Source of the DNA: Bacillota bacterium
GTDB lineage: Bacteria; Bacillota; Clostridia; Acetivibrionales; DSM-1351
Length of the DNA stretch: 40,267 bases
Direction of reading: 5' to 3'
NCBI GenBank assembly: GCA_023441625.1
Contig: JAEZOA010000174.1
Span: 1 to 40,267 of the forward strand
Part shown: one piece after another, positions 25,308 through 33,702 of the stretch
Numbering within the stretch: the stretch's first letter is position 1
How the letters are laid out: the number at the start of each line of letters is the position of its first letter
Notes under the pieces: model-generated
Databases searched by the model: none
Told to the model about the DNA's origin: nothing
The model's input: only the letters and a program-made list of their open reading frames with translations
Position numbers and translations under genes: made by a program

Positions 25308-26486
25308 ATGAAGAAAAAACTGATTTTTAAAATTTGTTTTATATTGTTAATTTCTCTTGGGGTAATACTTTTATTGAATCAATACTGTATTCGTGACAAA
25401 AAGCCTTTACAATTTGATTCCGTTAAAAAAGTTGGTATTGAAGGTCTACGAAAGTATTATAGAATTCCTGGTGTTACCTATTGTATTATAAGAGATGGTA
25501 AAATTATTGAAATAAATGCATTAGGTTATATTTTTGAAGGTTCTGATAAGAAAGTATCCATTGAAGATAAATTTCAAATTGGTTCCTGCGGTAAATCCTA
25601 TACAGCTTTAATTGCGGCAAAGCTAGTTGAGAAAGAACTTATAAGTTGGGATACAAAAATCTTTGACTTGTTTCCTGAATGGAAGAATAATTCAAACCAA
25701 GCATATTATTCGATTACTTTGAAAGATTTACTTTCACACAAGACATCATTACAACCGTTGAATACATTTATTGGAAAAGCGGATTCTTCTAGTAAGAAGG
25801 TTATTTATACAAATATACCTGATTTTACTGGTAATCAACAAGAAAGAAGATTGCAATTCTGTAAATATGTGCTTACTCTTCCACCAGTCAAAAGTACTGA
25901 TATAAATTATGCAAATTCTGGATATAGTATAGCGGGAATAATGCTGGAAAAAGTATCGGGAAAATCGTGGGAAGATTTAGCGATGGAAACCGCTCGGGAT
26001 ATTGGCATTTCAATTAGTTTTGGTAAACCTAATACTATTGATAGAGAACAGCCTTGGGGACATAAAGTGGGCTGGTTTGGTAAAAGAATGCCAGTATCAC
26101 CAGAGGATTATACTCTCTTTATAGACCCAATATCATCTCCAGCAGGAAATATAGATATATCAATCAATGATATGGCGAAATATGTTAACATTTATCTAGA
26201 GGGGCTTAACGAAAAGGATGGATATATAACTTCTCAGTCCTGTAAATATCTACTTGGTGGCATTCCGAAATACGCAATGGGTTGGTATAATGAATCTGGT
26301 AATGAATCTTACTTTTATCATTATGGTTGTGAGGGTACCTTTTACTCCAATGTTATGATATTTAAAGAATTGAATTCTGCAATAATTATCCTAACTAACG
26401 CACCAGGATGCGAAGATACTAAGAATTTCTTAGATGACTTACGCAATTACCTTAAGGGCAAATTTATTTATGGAAATATAGAATAA
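25308..26486 (+). CDS. Beta-lactamase-fold serine hydrolase (class C/PBP-like), membrane-anchored
   Basis: A 392-residue protein with an N-terminal signal anchor (hydrophobic residues about 5-25), then the serine beta-lactamase/DD-peptidase fold. The catalytic Ser93-x-x-Lys96 lies in IGSCGKSY, the Tyr201-Ala-Asn203 in NYANSGY, and a HYG motif (FYHYGCEG) takes the place of KTG. The HxG type is common in esterases and peptidases of this family rather than true beta-lactamases, so antibiotic resistance should not be assumed. It probably acts outside the membrane on peptidoglycan or peptides. Start ATG 25308 follows GTGAAGGAT closely. Confidence 0.8.
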   Translation: MKKKLIFKICFILLISLGVILLLNQYCIRDKKPLQFDSVKKVGIEGLRKYYRIPGVTYCIIRDGKIIEINALGYIFEGSDKKVSIEDKFQIGSCGKSYTALIAAKLVEKELISWDTKIFDLFPEWKNNSNQAYYSITLKDLLSHKTSLQPLNTFIGKADSSSKKVIYTNIPDFTGNQQERRLQFCKYVLTLPPVKSTDINYANSGYSIAGIMLEKVSGKSWEDLAMETARDIGISISFGKPNTIDREQPWGHKVGWFGKRMPVSPEDYTLFIDPISSPAGNIDISINDMAKYVNIYLEGLNEKDGYITSQSCKYLLGGIPKYAMGWYNESGNESYFYHYGCEGTFYSNVMIFKELNSAIIILTNAPGCEDTKNFLDDLRNYLKGKFIYGNIE

Positions 26487-26542
26487 AACTTAATTTTCTT
26501 TAGCATAAACACAAGTTTTATACCCCCCCATACTATAGTATA

Positions 26543-26635
26543 AGAAATCACTATCTGTATGAAAAAGCAGGCTATGTAAAGATTGGTGAGAGTGAAAATA
26601 AGTTTGCATTTTTGTATGAGAAACTAATGAAATAA
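26543..26635 (+). pseudogene. C-terminal remnant of a GNAT acetyltransferase
   Basis: The frame reads RNHYLYEKAGYVKIGE, then SENKFAFLYEKLMK and a stop. LYEKAGYV is the typical acetyl-CoA domain end of GNAT proteins. No start codon or upstream domain is present; the coding sequence enters from a stop 6 bp before. It is a decayed fragment. Confidence 0.6.
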
Positions 26636-26743
26636 GCGTTTTAAGGAGATCTCATTTATAAGATTAATATTGCTAAAAATATATTTTTGTATTCAGACGG
26701 CTTGTAAAATTAGGCATAAGAGAGGATAATACAAATTTTTATA

Positions 26744-26786
26744 TTGACATTTTTCGATTTGATGCATATGATACTATCATATCGAA
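26744..26786 (+). promoter_or_regulatory. Promoter and ArsR-type operator of arsR-hgcAB
   Basis: TTGACA (26744-26749), 17 bp, TATGAT (26767-26772) is a near-consensus promoter. A perfect 17-bp palindrome ATATGATA-C-TATCATAT (26766-26782) covers the -10. A wider inverted repeat, TTCGATTTGAT (26753-26763) with ATCATATCGAA (26776-26786), matches at 10 of 11 positions. AT-rich palindromes over the promoter are how ArsR/SmtB repressors act, so repression released by a thiophilic metal(loid) is expected. Confidence 0.75.
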
Positions 26787-26813
26787 TATTTTAGATATGA
26801 GGTGGACTGTGGT

Positions 26814-27125
26814 ATGAATAATCAGCATTTAGATAATGCCAAAGTGTTTAAGGCATTCTGTGATGAGAACAGACTATGGATTCTTGAACTTTTACAGAGT
26901 GGAGAAAAGTGTGCTTGTGTTTTACTTGAACAGCTAAATATAGGTCAATCAACTCTTTCACATCACATGAAGATTTTAGTTCAAAGTGGTATTGTAGCTG
27001 CTAGGAATGAAGGAAAGTGGACTTACTACTCAATTTCAGCAGAAGGTGCAGCGAAAGCGATTGACTTAATTAATGAGCTCACTACTGTTAAAAACAAAAG
27101 CTCTGATAAATGTAATTGTTTATAA
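26814..27125 (+). CDS. ArsR/SmtB family metalloregulator upstream of hgcAB
   Basis: A 103-residue winged-helix repressor. The helix-turn-helix is LLEQLNIGQSTLSHHMKILV, with the wing GIVAARNEGKWTYYSIS. Just before it lies KCACVLLEQL with Cys33 and Cys35, the position and Cys-x-Cys form of the arsenite site in ArsR proteins. A further CNC pair lies at the C-terminus (Cys100, Cys102). ATG 26814 follows GAGGTGG by 8 bp. It lies 16 bp before hgcA under one promoter, so it probably controls hgcAB in response to arsenite or a similar thiol-binding metal. Confidence 0.9.
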   Translation: MNNQHLDNAKVFKAFCDENRLWILELLQSGEKCACVLLEQLNIGQSTLSHHMKILVQSGIVAARNEGKWTYYSISAEGAAKAIDLINELTTVKNKSSDKCNCL

Positions 27126-27141
27126 ATGGAGGTGTGTGCAG

Positions 27142-28338
27142 TTGGAGAATAAAGTTTGCTGTAGTACTGATTCTAAATCCAAAACGGTAAGGATTAAAGC
27201 TAAAGTCAAAAAAACTAATCAATTGGATTCATTACCTTCTATTGAGAATAACAAATCCTGTTGTTGTAGCGGTAATGAAAAATGCTCAAGTAATCCAATC
27301 ACACAGTATAGCAAAAATGACCATTGGATAATAGGTGAATTAGAAACTGATGTAGGAATTGTACCGCAAGTGTCAACACAGTTAGTCTTTAAAGATACCA
27401 TAGGAACATGGAAAACCCGATGGGGCATTGGCAGAATGGACTATAAGGTAGCCCCCGGTATTTACGCAATAGGAACACCTGATAAAGATTCCAATGTTCT
27501 GGTAACTGCAAACTATAAACTAACCTTTGATACACTTAGGAAGGAACTCGAAGGACTCAATGTATGGGTTTTGGTGTTAGACACTAAGGGTATTAATGTT
27601 TGGTGTGCTGCGGGGAAAGGAACTTTTGGAACAGCAGAACTCATTAATCGCATCAGCAAGACTAAACTTTTCTCAATAGTATCCCATAGAACATTGATAT
27701 TGCCACAATTAGGTGCGCCTGGAGTCAGGGCTCATGAGGTAACCAAAAGCACAGGTTTTAGAATAATATATGGTCCTGTAAGAGCAAATGATATCCAAGA
27801 GTTTATCACTTCTGGCATGAAAGCAAATGAAGAAATGAGAACTGTGAAATTTAATATGATGGATCGACTTGTGCTTACGCCTATGGAGTTGGTAGCTACA
27901 TTCAAGATTTCACTAATGATATTTGGGATTCTATTTTTATTAAACCTTTTTATAGTCAATCCTTTTGGGGTTATAGACTTTTACGCATATGTGGGTGCAA
28001 TAATAACAGGCTGTGTTTTAACTCCTGTCCTGCTTCCTTGGATACCGGGCAGAGCATTTGCATGGAAAGGTTGGCTCTTGGGTTTGTTGTGGACTTTGGT
28101 GGTAGTACTTTTGAATGGAGGTATTGCGACTCCTTCATTTGGCATTATTAAAGAATTGGGTTATCTTCTTGTATTGCCATCAATATCTGCATTTTATGCT
28201 ATGAATTTTACAGGCTCTTCAACATATACCTCTTTTTCAGGTGTTTTAAGAGAAATGAGAAAAGCTATTCCAGTAATTATTATCACAATAGGTCTTGGAA
28301 TCCTTTTATTGTTGGTTAATGGCTTTATAAAGTTTTAG
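27142..28338 (+). CDS. hgcA: Mercury methylation corrinoid protein HgcA
   Basis: Membrane corrinoid protein that transfers a methyl group to Hg(II), making methylmercury together with HgcB. The diagnostic cap-helix motif NVWCAAGKGTFGT is present, with the cobalt-ligating Cys at residue 155. The membrane domain has five helices (about 255-272, 282-300, 309-326, 340-354, 376-395) and the HgcA-type MNFTGSSTYTSFSGV. TTG 27142 is the start: GGAGGTG lies 7 bp upstream. Compared with the described HgcA of Pseudodesulfovibrio mercurii (about 338 residues, Cys93), the N-terminus is about 60 residues longer and carries six Cys (6, 7, 40-42, 48). Confidence 0.95.
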   Translation: MENKVCCSTDSKSKTVRIKAKVKKTNQLDSLPSIENNKSCCCSGNEKCSSNPITQYSKNDHWIIGELETDVGIVPQVSTQLVFKDTIGTWKTRWGIGRMDYKVAPGIYAIGTPDKDSNVLVTANYKLTFDTLRKELEGLNVWVLVLDTKGINVWCAAGKGTFGTAELINRISKTKLFSIVSHRTLILPQLGAPGVRAHEVTKSTGFRIIYGPVRANDIQEFITSGMKANEEMRTVKFNMMDRLVLTPMELVATFKISLMIFGILFLLNLFIVNPFGVIDFYAYVGAIITGCVLTPVLLPWIPGRAFAWKGWLLGLLWTLVVVLLNGGIATPSFGIIKELGYLLVLPSISAFYAMNFTGSSTYTSFSGVLREMRKAIPVIIITIGLGILLLLVNGFIKF

Positions 28339-28349
28339 GAGGTGGAGAA

Positions 28350-28652
28350 ATGAAGCATAGATATTTAAGGAATGTAGCTACATTAACACTTAATTCAGAT
28401 AAATGCACAGGATGTAAAAGGTGTATTGAGGTTTGTCCTCATAAGGTTTTTGGTTTTAATAATGGAAAGTCAGAGATTATACACAAAGATGGATGCATGG
28501 AATGTGGAGCTTGTGCTAAGAACTGTCCGTTTAACGCATTGAAAGTAAACCCCGGTGTGGGTTGTGCTTCTGCAATTATCAAGGGATGGCTTACAGGAAG
28601 TGAACCAAGCTGCGACTGTTCAGGGGGTAATAGCAGCAGTGGATGCTGTTAA
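28350..28652 (+). CDS. hgcB: Mercury methylation ferredoxin HgcB
   Basis: A 100-residue ferredoxin-like partner of HgcA that reduces its corrinoid and may deliver Hg(II). Two 4Fe-4S motifs are seen: CTGCKRCIEVCP (Cys19, 22, 25, 29) and CMECGACAKNCP (Cys49, 52, 55, 59). The HgcB-specific Cys72 in GVGCASAII, the CDCSGG segment (Cys88, Cys90) and the C-terminal vicinal pair Cys99-Cys100 are all present, so the gene looks functional. It starts 11 bp after hgcA with AGGAGGTGG before the ATG. Confidence 0.95.
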   Translation: MKHRYLRNVATLTLNSDKCTGCKRCIEVCPHKVFGFNNGKSEIIHKDGCMECGACAKNCPFNALKVNPGVGCASAIIKGWLTGSEPSCDCSGGNSSSGCC

Positions 28653-28707
28653 ACTAGTATATGAAGGATGCCTTGATTTGTGTGATTATTATTGGAGGTA
28701 TAGCGAT

Positions 28708-28848
28708 ATGAAACATTTTATTTCGTTGATTGACTATTCACATGAGGAGTTAGTTGAAATCTTAGACAGGGCAGATTATTTATCCAATGCATGGAAGGAA
28801 AATAAAATGCCTAAAAGTTATTCCCAATTTAATGAATATTTTTCATAA
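28708..28848 (+). pseudogene. N-terminal remnant of ornithine carbamoyltransferase
   Basis: With a good ribosome binding site (TGGAGGTATAG), ATG 28708 opens a 46-residue frame MKHFISLIDYSHEELVEILD, then RADYLSNAWKENKMP. This closely follows the N-terminus of ornithine/aspartate carbamoyltransferases. The frame then ends in a short unrelated tail and stop; the carbamoyl-phosphate site (STRTR) and the rest are absent. It lies 55 bp after hgcB and may still be transcribed with it. Confidence 0.65.
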
Positions 28849-28874
28849 AGTATAATATCTAAGTATAAAATAAA

Positions 28875-29021
28875 TGGCTACCAACATCGAATTATAAATA
28901 TGTCGAGAATAATATTGATATAGAGTGTTTCCCGTTTCATGGAGATAAGCGTCTGCCTGATTTTAAAATTGAGATTTGGATACCTGTCATAGAGAATAAA
29001 GAATTAAACGCAAAACCTTAG
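28875..29021 (+). pseudogene. 3'-end copy of the AraC-GyrI gene at 31516
   Basis: Forty-eight codons (WLPTSNYKYVENNIDIECFP... to IENKELNAKP and TAG) repeat the end of the AraC/GyrI protein encoded at 31516-32397. Nucleotide identity is about 90% over roughly 150 bp, including the GTTTTTT after the stop. Homology begins sharply at 28875 and there is no start codon. It is the remnant of an earlier or duplicated gene, in direct orientation 3.4 kb from its relative. Confidence 0.85.
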
Positions 29022-29292
29022 TTTTTTAATGATAATTTCCATAACTGCATAAAGAACGTAGGATTTCAAGTTTATTAGAGGGCTATCAACAAATATTTTG
29101 CATAAAGCTTTCTAAAAATATAGATATAAACTATTTACTCATGATACAATTATTTCCTAGAGGAATGTACGTAATTAAGAAAATTTAAAGGAAATATTAG
29201 AATAAATAAACACTGGTTTTGCTGATACAAATAAAAGATTTGATGAAATCTCTTAGCGAACAGTAAAAGTTTTGTGAGGTGAACTAATTAAA

Positions 29293-29943
29293 ATGGAAAA
29301 TATAATATTAAGGAATGAAACTCCTTCAGATTTTAGGAGTGTTGAAGAATTAACAAGAGAAGCTTTTTGGAATCATCATGTACCTGGATGTGACGAACAC
29401 TATTTATTGCATATAATGAGAGACTCTGATTCATTTATAAGAAAATTGGATTTTGTTGCCGAAATTAATGGAATAGTTGTTGGAAACATTGTATACACAA
29501 AAGCTAAAATAATAGGTGATAACGGCAAAGGGTGTGATGTTATTACATTTGGACCCATATCTGTACTTCCAGAGTATCAGGGCAAGGGTATAGGAGGTAT
29601 GCTTATTAAACATACAAAGGAACTTGCGAGAGAACATGGATATAGGGCAATTTTAATTTATGGTGACCCTAAATATTACAGCAAATTTGGCTTTGTTGAA
29701 GCTAAAAATTACGATATCAGAACTTCTGACAATATGTATGCAGTTCCACTTCAAGCACTTGAACTATATGAAGGAGCACTATCGGATTGTGGAGGATGCT
29801 TTTTTGAGGATTCGGTGTATGAAATTGACGAAGCAGCTGCAAAAGAGTTTGATAAAGGTTTTTCTGAAAAGGAAAAGAAAAGCGGATTGCTGACGCAGGA
29901 AAGATTTAGTCAGTTAGTCAATATGATAAAACCAAGAAAATGA
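29293..29943 (+). CDS. GNAT family N-acetyltransferase
   Basis: A 216-residue acetyltransferase. Seen: motif A FGPISVLPEYQGKGIGGMLI (the acetyl-CoA pyrophosphate loop Q-G-K-G-I-G) and motif B GDPKYYSKFGFVEA, then a C-terminal extension with CGGCFFEDSVYEID. This matches the YhbS-like group, which acetylates small molecules or proteins; the substrate is unknown. GTGAGGTG stands somewhat far (about 13 bp) before ATG 29293. It is monocistronic in an accessory region. Confidence 0.85.
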   Translation: MENIILRNETPSDFRSVEELTREAFWNHHVPGCDEHYLLHIMRDSDSFIRKLDFVAEINGIVVGNIVYTKAKIIGDNGKGCDVITFGPISVLPEYQGKGIGGMLIKHTKELAREHGYRAILIYGDPKYYSKFGFVEAKNYDIRTSDNMYAVPLQALELYEGALSDCGGCFFEDSVYEIDEAAAKEFDKGFSEKEKKSGLLTQERFSQLVNMIKPRK

Positions 29944-30163
29944 TAGCTGCACAAGCAATGGGCGCGTCTGTTACTTACATAAAGACATAAAGATTTAGTG
30001 TACTTATCTGAAAATACATCAAATCCAATAATCAATGCCAGGACCGAGTTTAGCCAAGAATATTTACTTCATAGGCAAAATGCTATTTTGGAAATGATTA
30101 ACTGTCAAATAGACAGATATGAGCGATGAAAAATTGTATCAAGAATAATGCATACAACTCACC

Positions 30164-30583
30164 CTATTTATAAAAAATCGCTGTAATCAAAAAATCAGTT
30201 CCGTATTTTTCATTTGAAATCAAGCCATTATCTGACCATTTTCCAAATCCCGCTTTTTCAGCCAAAGGCCTAAGATCCCCATACAGAGAAAATACCCCTT
30301 TTGTCCATATCTTTATATAACCACATTGCTTTATAAGTTTTTTTATTTCACTTAAGTTTTTATTAGCAACTCTATTTACATTTAAAGTATCTTTAGTAAC
30401 TTTAAAAAAATCCTTATAAAACAATGTACTCTTACAATAATGTGCAAATAATATACAAGTAACATTGCCACATATCACAATACTACCTTTTAATATAACG
30501 TTATATTTACAACTAATTTGGTAGGCTTTCATAACTAAATCAGTGTCCATTATTTTATCATCCTTTTGTTTAAATTCTTTCAC
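30164..30583 (-). CDS. Truncated epoxyqueuosine reductase (QueG)-like protein
   Basis: A 139-residue protein whose C-terminal part, RPLAEKAGFGKWSDNGLISN, then EKYGTDFLITAIFYK, follows the QueG pattern 'LAekAGlGwiGkNgLlin..yGs...lgai'. The two 4Fe-4S motifs that come next in full-length QueG are missing, so it cannot be a complete cobalamin/iron-sulfur reductase. It is either a decayed gene or a short family member of unknown role. The start is GTG 30583 (AAGGAAGGG upstream) or ATG 30550 (AAGGATG upstream); both are reasonable. Confidence 0.5.
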   Translation of the reverse strand: MKEFKQKDDKIMDTDLVMKAYQISCKYNVILKGSIVICGNVTCILFAHYCKSTLFYKDFFKVTKDTLNVNRVANKNLSEIKKLIKQCGYIKIWTKGVFSLYGDLRPLAEKAGFGKWSDNGLISNEKYGTDFLITAIFYK

Positions 30584-30959
30584 ATAGCCCTTCCTTGATT
30601 AAATTAATCCGGTTCCATTTCTTAAAAAAATTCCCTCTCTCACATTTTTGCACTCACTTCAAGTTTAATATTCTCCTTTACCATTGTAATAGCAAGAATA
30701 TCTTCAGTATTAAGTATTATTTACAAATTTGATATTATAGTATGAACATTATTTTTAGAATAAATACAAACCTTGTGGGTGGACTCATCACATATCTTCA
30801 ATAATTTAGACGAGTAAAAGTTTACTTGAAGAATTTATGCCATATATCTAATTATAAAAACTTATAAACTTATAACTCCATTATACAATTTTCATAAATA
30901 TTAAGTTTTCTACAAATACTAAATAGATAGTTAGTATAGTGATTATGAGGAGTTATTCA
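30584..30959. other. AT-rich intergenic gap
   Basis: These 376 bp between divergent genes hold no recognised gene or RNA. TAGTATAGT near 30933-30941 could serve as a -10 for the small gene at 30960. Nothing else is evident. Confidence 0.4.
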
Positions 30960-31226
30960 ATGATAAGAAACGGAGGAAACTACCTCTACTATGTTTATTT
31001 GTATGTAGATGGACAATATAGTCCAACAGAAGCAGCTATGCGAAACTATATTTTTAGACGTGAACTTCCAATTGCTTTAGAAGCCATCAGATATGGGGAT
31101 AGAGAATTTTTTAGTATGTATACTGAATTAGATTACTCTCCGATAATAGTTTACTTTATGTCAACGAATACTGAATTTAATAGAATAGAAAATTGGGGAA
31201 CTTTTTCTGACTATGATATTACCTAA
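30960..31226 (+). CDS. Hypothetical protein, 88 residues, aromatic-rich
   Basis: A small protein beginning MIRNGGNYLYYVYLYVDG and rich in Tyr, Phe and Asn. Start 30960 follows GAGGAG by 7 bp; the longer frame from 30939 has no such site. There is no signal peptide or metal motif. I do not recognise a family. It stands alone, followed by a perfect 12-bp inverted repeat. Confidence 0.55.
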   Translation: MIRNGGNYLYYVYLYVDGQYSPTEAAMRNYIFRRELPIALEAIRYGDREFFSMYTELDYSPIIVYFMSTNTEFNRIENWGTFSDYDIT

Positions 31227-31253
31227 GATCCAACTTGAAAGCAATTTTTATCC

Positions 31254-31281
31254 ATTTAATTCTATTAAAATAGAATTAAAT
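31254..31281. terminator. Perfect 12-bp inverted repeat after the 88-residue gene
   Basis: ATTTAATTCTAT and ATAGAATTAAAT around a 4-nt loop, 28 bp after the stop. The stem is all but GC-free, so as a terminator it would be weak; an operator is possible. The rest of the gap to 31515 shows a direct repeat TATCAAGACAA (near 31322 and 31354). Confidence 0.35.
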
Positions 31282-31515
31282 ATTATACAATAGTTTTTAT
31301 AGATATACATCAGTTTTATGATATCAAGACAAAGCTTTCTGAATGATTTATAGTATCAAGACAAGGATAACTTATATGACCGAATCGAACGTTTCCAAAT
31401 AGTAAATAAACAAAAAATGCGGTTAACAGTTAGTTATATCCTACATAAAAGAACATGAAATGTCGGGTTCATTTTTTTATTTCAACTATACTATGATTAG
31501 GAGGGAGGTCGTAGA

Positions 31516-32397
31516 ATGGACTACTTGAATAGAATGAATGAAGCACTTGATTATATTGAAAGAAATCTGGATGGAGAAATCGATTATAAGAAAGTGGCCA
31601 ACATTGCCTGTTGTTCTGTTTCACATTTTCAAAGGGTGTTTTCGTTTATAACTGATATATCCTTATCAGAATATATTCGTCGCAGGAGAATGACGTTGGC
31701 TGCTTTTGAGTTGCAAAACAGCAATATCAAAATAATTGACCTTGCAGTAAAGTATGGTTATGAATCACCAGATTCTTTCTCTCGTGCATTTCAGAATTTA
31801 CATGGGTTTATACCATCAATTGCACGAAATTCAGGAGTATCTTTAAAAGCCTATCCACGATTAACCTTCCTAATATCTATTAAAGGGGATGTTGGAATGA
31901 ATTACAGGATTGAAAAAAAAGAAGAATTTAGAGTTGTTGGTGTCATGAGGCATTATCAGGGACCTACTGATGATGAAAGCGTGGTTCCTGAATTTTGGAA
32001 CCAGTTATATGGCAATGGCATGGTGGAGGAGATATCCAATTTATCGACGGGTAATCCTGTAGGCGTCCATGGCTTTTTACAGGTGATGGATGAAGGAAAG
32101 GTGGATTATATGATTGCGAGTGTATCTGAAAAAGAACCGCTCGCTGGCATGAGCAGTAAAATAATACCCAAATCCACATGGGCAATTTTCGAAGTTGATG
32201 GCCCTGTAAGTACAGCAATGTCAGATGCATGGAAACGTATTTTTAGTGAGTGGCTGCCAACATCGAATTATAAATATGCCGAAAATAATATTGATATAGA
32301 GTGTTTCCCATTTCCTGGAGATAAGCGTCAGCCAGATTTTAAATTTGAGATTTGGATACCTGTCATAGAGAATAAAGAATTAAACGCAAAACCTTAG
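31516..32397 (+). CDS. AraC family regulator with GyrI-like effector domain
   Basis: A 293-residue protein of the Rob/SoxS-like N-terminal layout. Two AraC helix-turn-helices occupy residues 1-100 (KVANIACCSVSHFQRVFSFI and IIDLAVKYGYESPDSFSRAF). They are followed by a GyrI-like/bacterial transcription activator effector-binding domain (about 130-290), which binds small amphipathic or drug-like molecules in relatives. GGAGGGAGG lies 7 bp before the ATG. It is a paralogue of the gene at 32816, and its 3' end is duplicated at 28875. The target genes are unknown. Confidence 0.9.
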   Translation: MDYLNRMNEALDYIERNLDGEIDYKKVANIACCSVSHFQRVFSFITDISLSEYIRRRRMTLAAFELQNSNIKIIDLAVKYGYESPDSFSRAFQNLHGFIPSIARNSGVSLKAYPRLTFLISIKGDVGMNYRIEKKEEFRVVGVMRHYQGPTDDESVVPEFWNQLYGNGMVEEISNLSTGNPVGVHGFLQVMDEGKVDYMIASVSEKEPLAGMSSKIIPKSTWAIFEVDGPVSTAMSDAWKRIFSEWLPTSNYKYAENNIDIECFPFPGDKRQPDFKFEIWIPVIENKELNAKP

Positions 32398-32514
32398 TTT
32401 TTTCAAAGATTGCTAAAAAGAAATTCTACTGGATATGGTATGAAATTGACAGTATACCAGCCCAAACTACACCTAATAAAATTATTGTCATGTGTTCCTA
32501 AAAATAGAGTCCAT

Positions 32515-32553
32515 GGACAAGGAGAGATAGTATATCTGCCTCCTTGTCCTTTT
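32515..32553 (+). terminator. Terminator after the first AraC-GyrI gene
   Basis: GGACAAGGAG (32515-32524) pairs perfectly with CTCCTTGTCC (32540-32549), with AGATA/TATCT extending the stem, followed by TTTT. In the rest of the 418-bp gap (32398-32815) I see no gene. GGGAGGAAG before 32816 is the ribosome binding site of the next gene. Confidence 0.85.
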
Positions 32554-32815
32554 CACAAATGAATTCTATTTTTCATATGATCTATCTATTTCTTTTGCAA
32601 GTAGCCCAGGTCCCCAATGGCATCACCTCCCTTGTTACTTCTTAATTTGAATACCGCTTTATTATTCTTTTATTTGCTATATTCTGCGTAACAGTATTAT
32701 TGTATAATGATGGGTATAGTTACAATTTATTATAAGAACTAAATCTACAAAATGCGGCATCAAATGTCGAGACGATTTGCCTTAATAAAGATATGATTGA
32801 ACTGGGAGGAAGAAG

Positions 32816-33685
32816 ATGGATTGGGTTAAACAGTTGAATGAGACAATAAACTATATTGAGGAAAATCTTGCAGGTGAAATTTCCTATGAGACCATGTCAA
32901 GAATTGCGGGATGTTCTGTTTACAATTTTCAAAGAATGTTTTCATATATTGCGGATAAACCGTTGTCCGAGTACATAAGAAGTAGGCGTTTAACAATGGC
33001 TGCTTTTGATTTGCTAAACAGTACTGAAAGAATAATTGACATTTCATTGAAGTATGGATATGAATATCAAGATTCATTTTCCCGTGCATTTAAAAGTTTC
33101 CATGGTGTACTTCCTTCTAATGTCAGAAACGAAACTGTTCAATTGAAATCCTGCCCAAAGCTCTCCTTCCAAATAACAATTAAAGGGGAAAATCATATGA
33201 ATTATCAAATTGAACAGTGGCCGGCATTTAATGTAATGGGGATTTTACACAAAGTTAAAACATCAACGGCATTTGAAGTTGTTCCGCAGATTTGGGAAAA
33301 TGCATGGAAAGACGGAACTATGAAGAGGTTCATAGAGAATTTCCCAGACTATAGACCGGCTGGGTTTTTAGGGATTGCTTCTGAAGGGCAATGGGGAGAT
33401 TCAGAGGAAATGAATTATATAATTGCCGTAACAAACCATGTAGACGTGCCTGAATGTAAATATGTGCCTGCACTTGAAGGGATGAGCGAGATTACTTACC
33501 CTGCAGCAACTTGGGCAATTTTTGAAGCTAATGGAGAATTGCCAAATGCAACACAGAAGGTCTATAAACAATTTTACACTGAGTGGCTTCCTAATTCAGG
33601 ATACCAGCTGGCTGACCTGCCGGTTATTGAGTGTTACATGCAGGAAAATCGGCAGGAAGTATGGATTGCAGTGATTAAAAAATAG
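32816..33685 (+). CDS. AraC family regulator with GyrI-like effector domain (paralogue)
   Basis: A 289-residue protein with the same domain order as the one at 31516. The AraC DNA-binding domain (MSRIAGCSVYNFQRMFSYIA, IIDISLKYGYEYQDSFSRAF) is followed by the GyrI-like effector domain (about 128-288, with TYPAATWAIFEANGELP near the ligand pocket). GGGAGGAAGAAG precedes the ATG. The DUF1905-protease gene starts only 17 bp after its stop, so the two probably form one operon. Regulator and neighbour may respond to the same compound. Confidence 0.9.
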   Translation: MDWVKQLNETINYIEENLAGEISYETMSRIAGCSVYNFQRMFSYIADKPLSEYIRSRRLTMAAFDLLNSTERIIDISLKYGYEYQDSFSRAFKSFHGVLPSNVRNETVQLKSCPKLSFQITIKGENHMNYQIEQWPAFNVMGILHKVKTSTAFEVVPQIWENAWKDGTMKRFIENFPDYRPAGFLGIASEGQWGDSEEMNYIIAVTNHVDVPECKYVPALEGMSEITYPAATWAIFEANGELPNATQKVYKQFYTEWLPNSGYQLADLPVIECYMQENRQEVWIAVIKK

Positions 33686-33702
33686 AGAAAAGAGAAGAAG
33701 GT

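Noticed and set aside
25308..26486. True class C beta-lactamase resistance gene
   Set aside because: The third motif is HYG rather than KTG and the protein is membrane-anchored; the broader serine hydrolase/PBP-like assignment is safer.
27142..28338. Acetyl-CoA synthase corrinoid protein (CdhD/AcsC-like) instead of HgcA
   Set aside because: The Cys in NVWCAAGK, the C-terminal five-helix membrane domain and the adjacent HgcB are specific to HgcA.
28555..28848. 97-residue ORF overlapping the end of hgcB
   Set aside because: Its first half is an out-of-frame reading of hgcB; only the part from ATG 28708 resembles a protein (ornithine carbamoyltransferase).
29989..30129. 46-codon frame without start (DLVYLSENTSNPIINARTEF...) after the GNAT gene
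   Set aside because: It may be a remnant of another gene (the end looks like a helical regulator tail), but no family is recognisable and there is no start or ribosome binding site.
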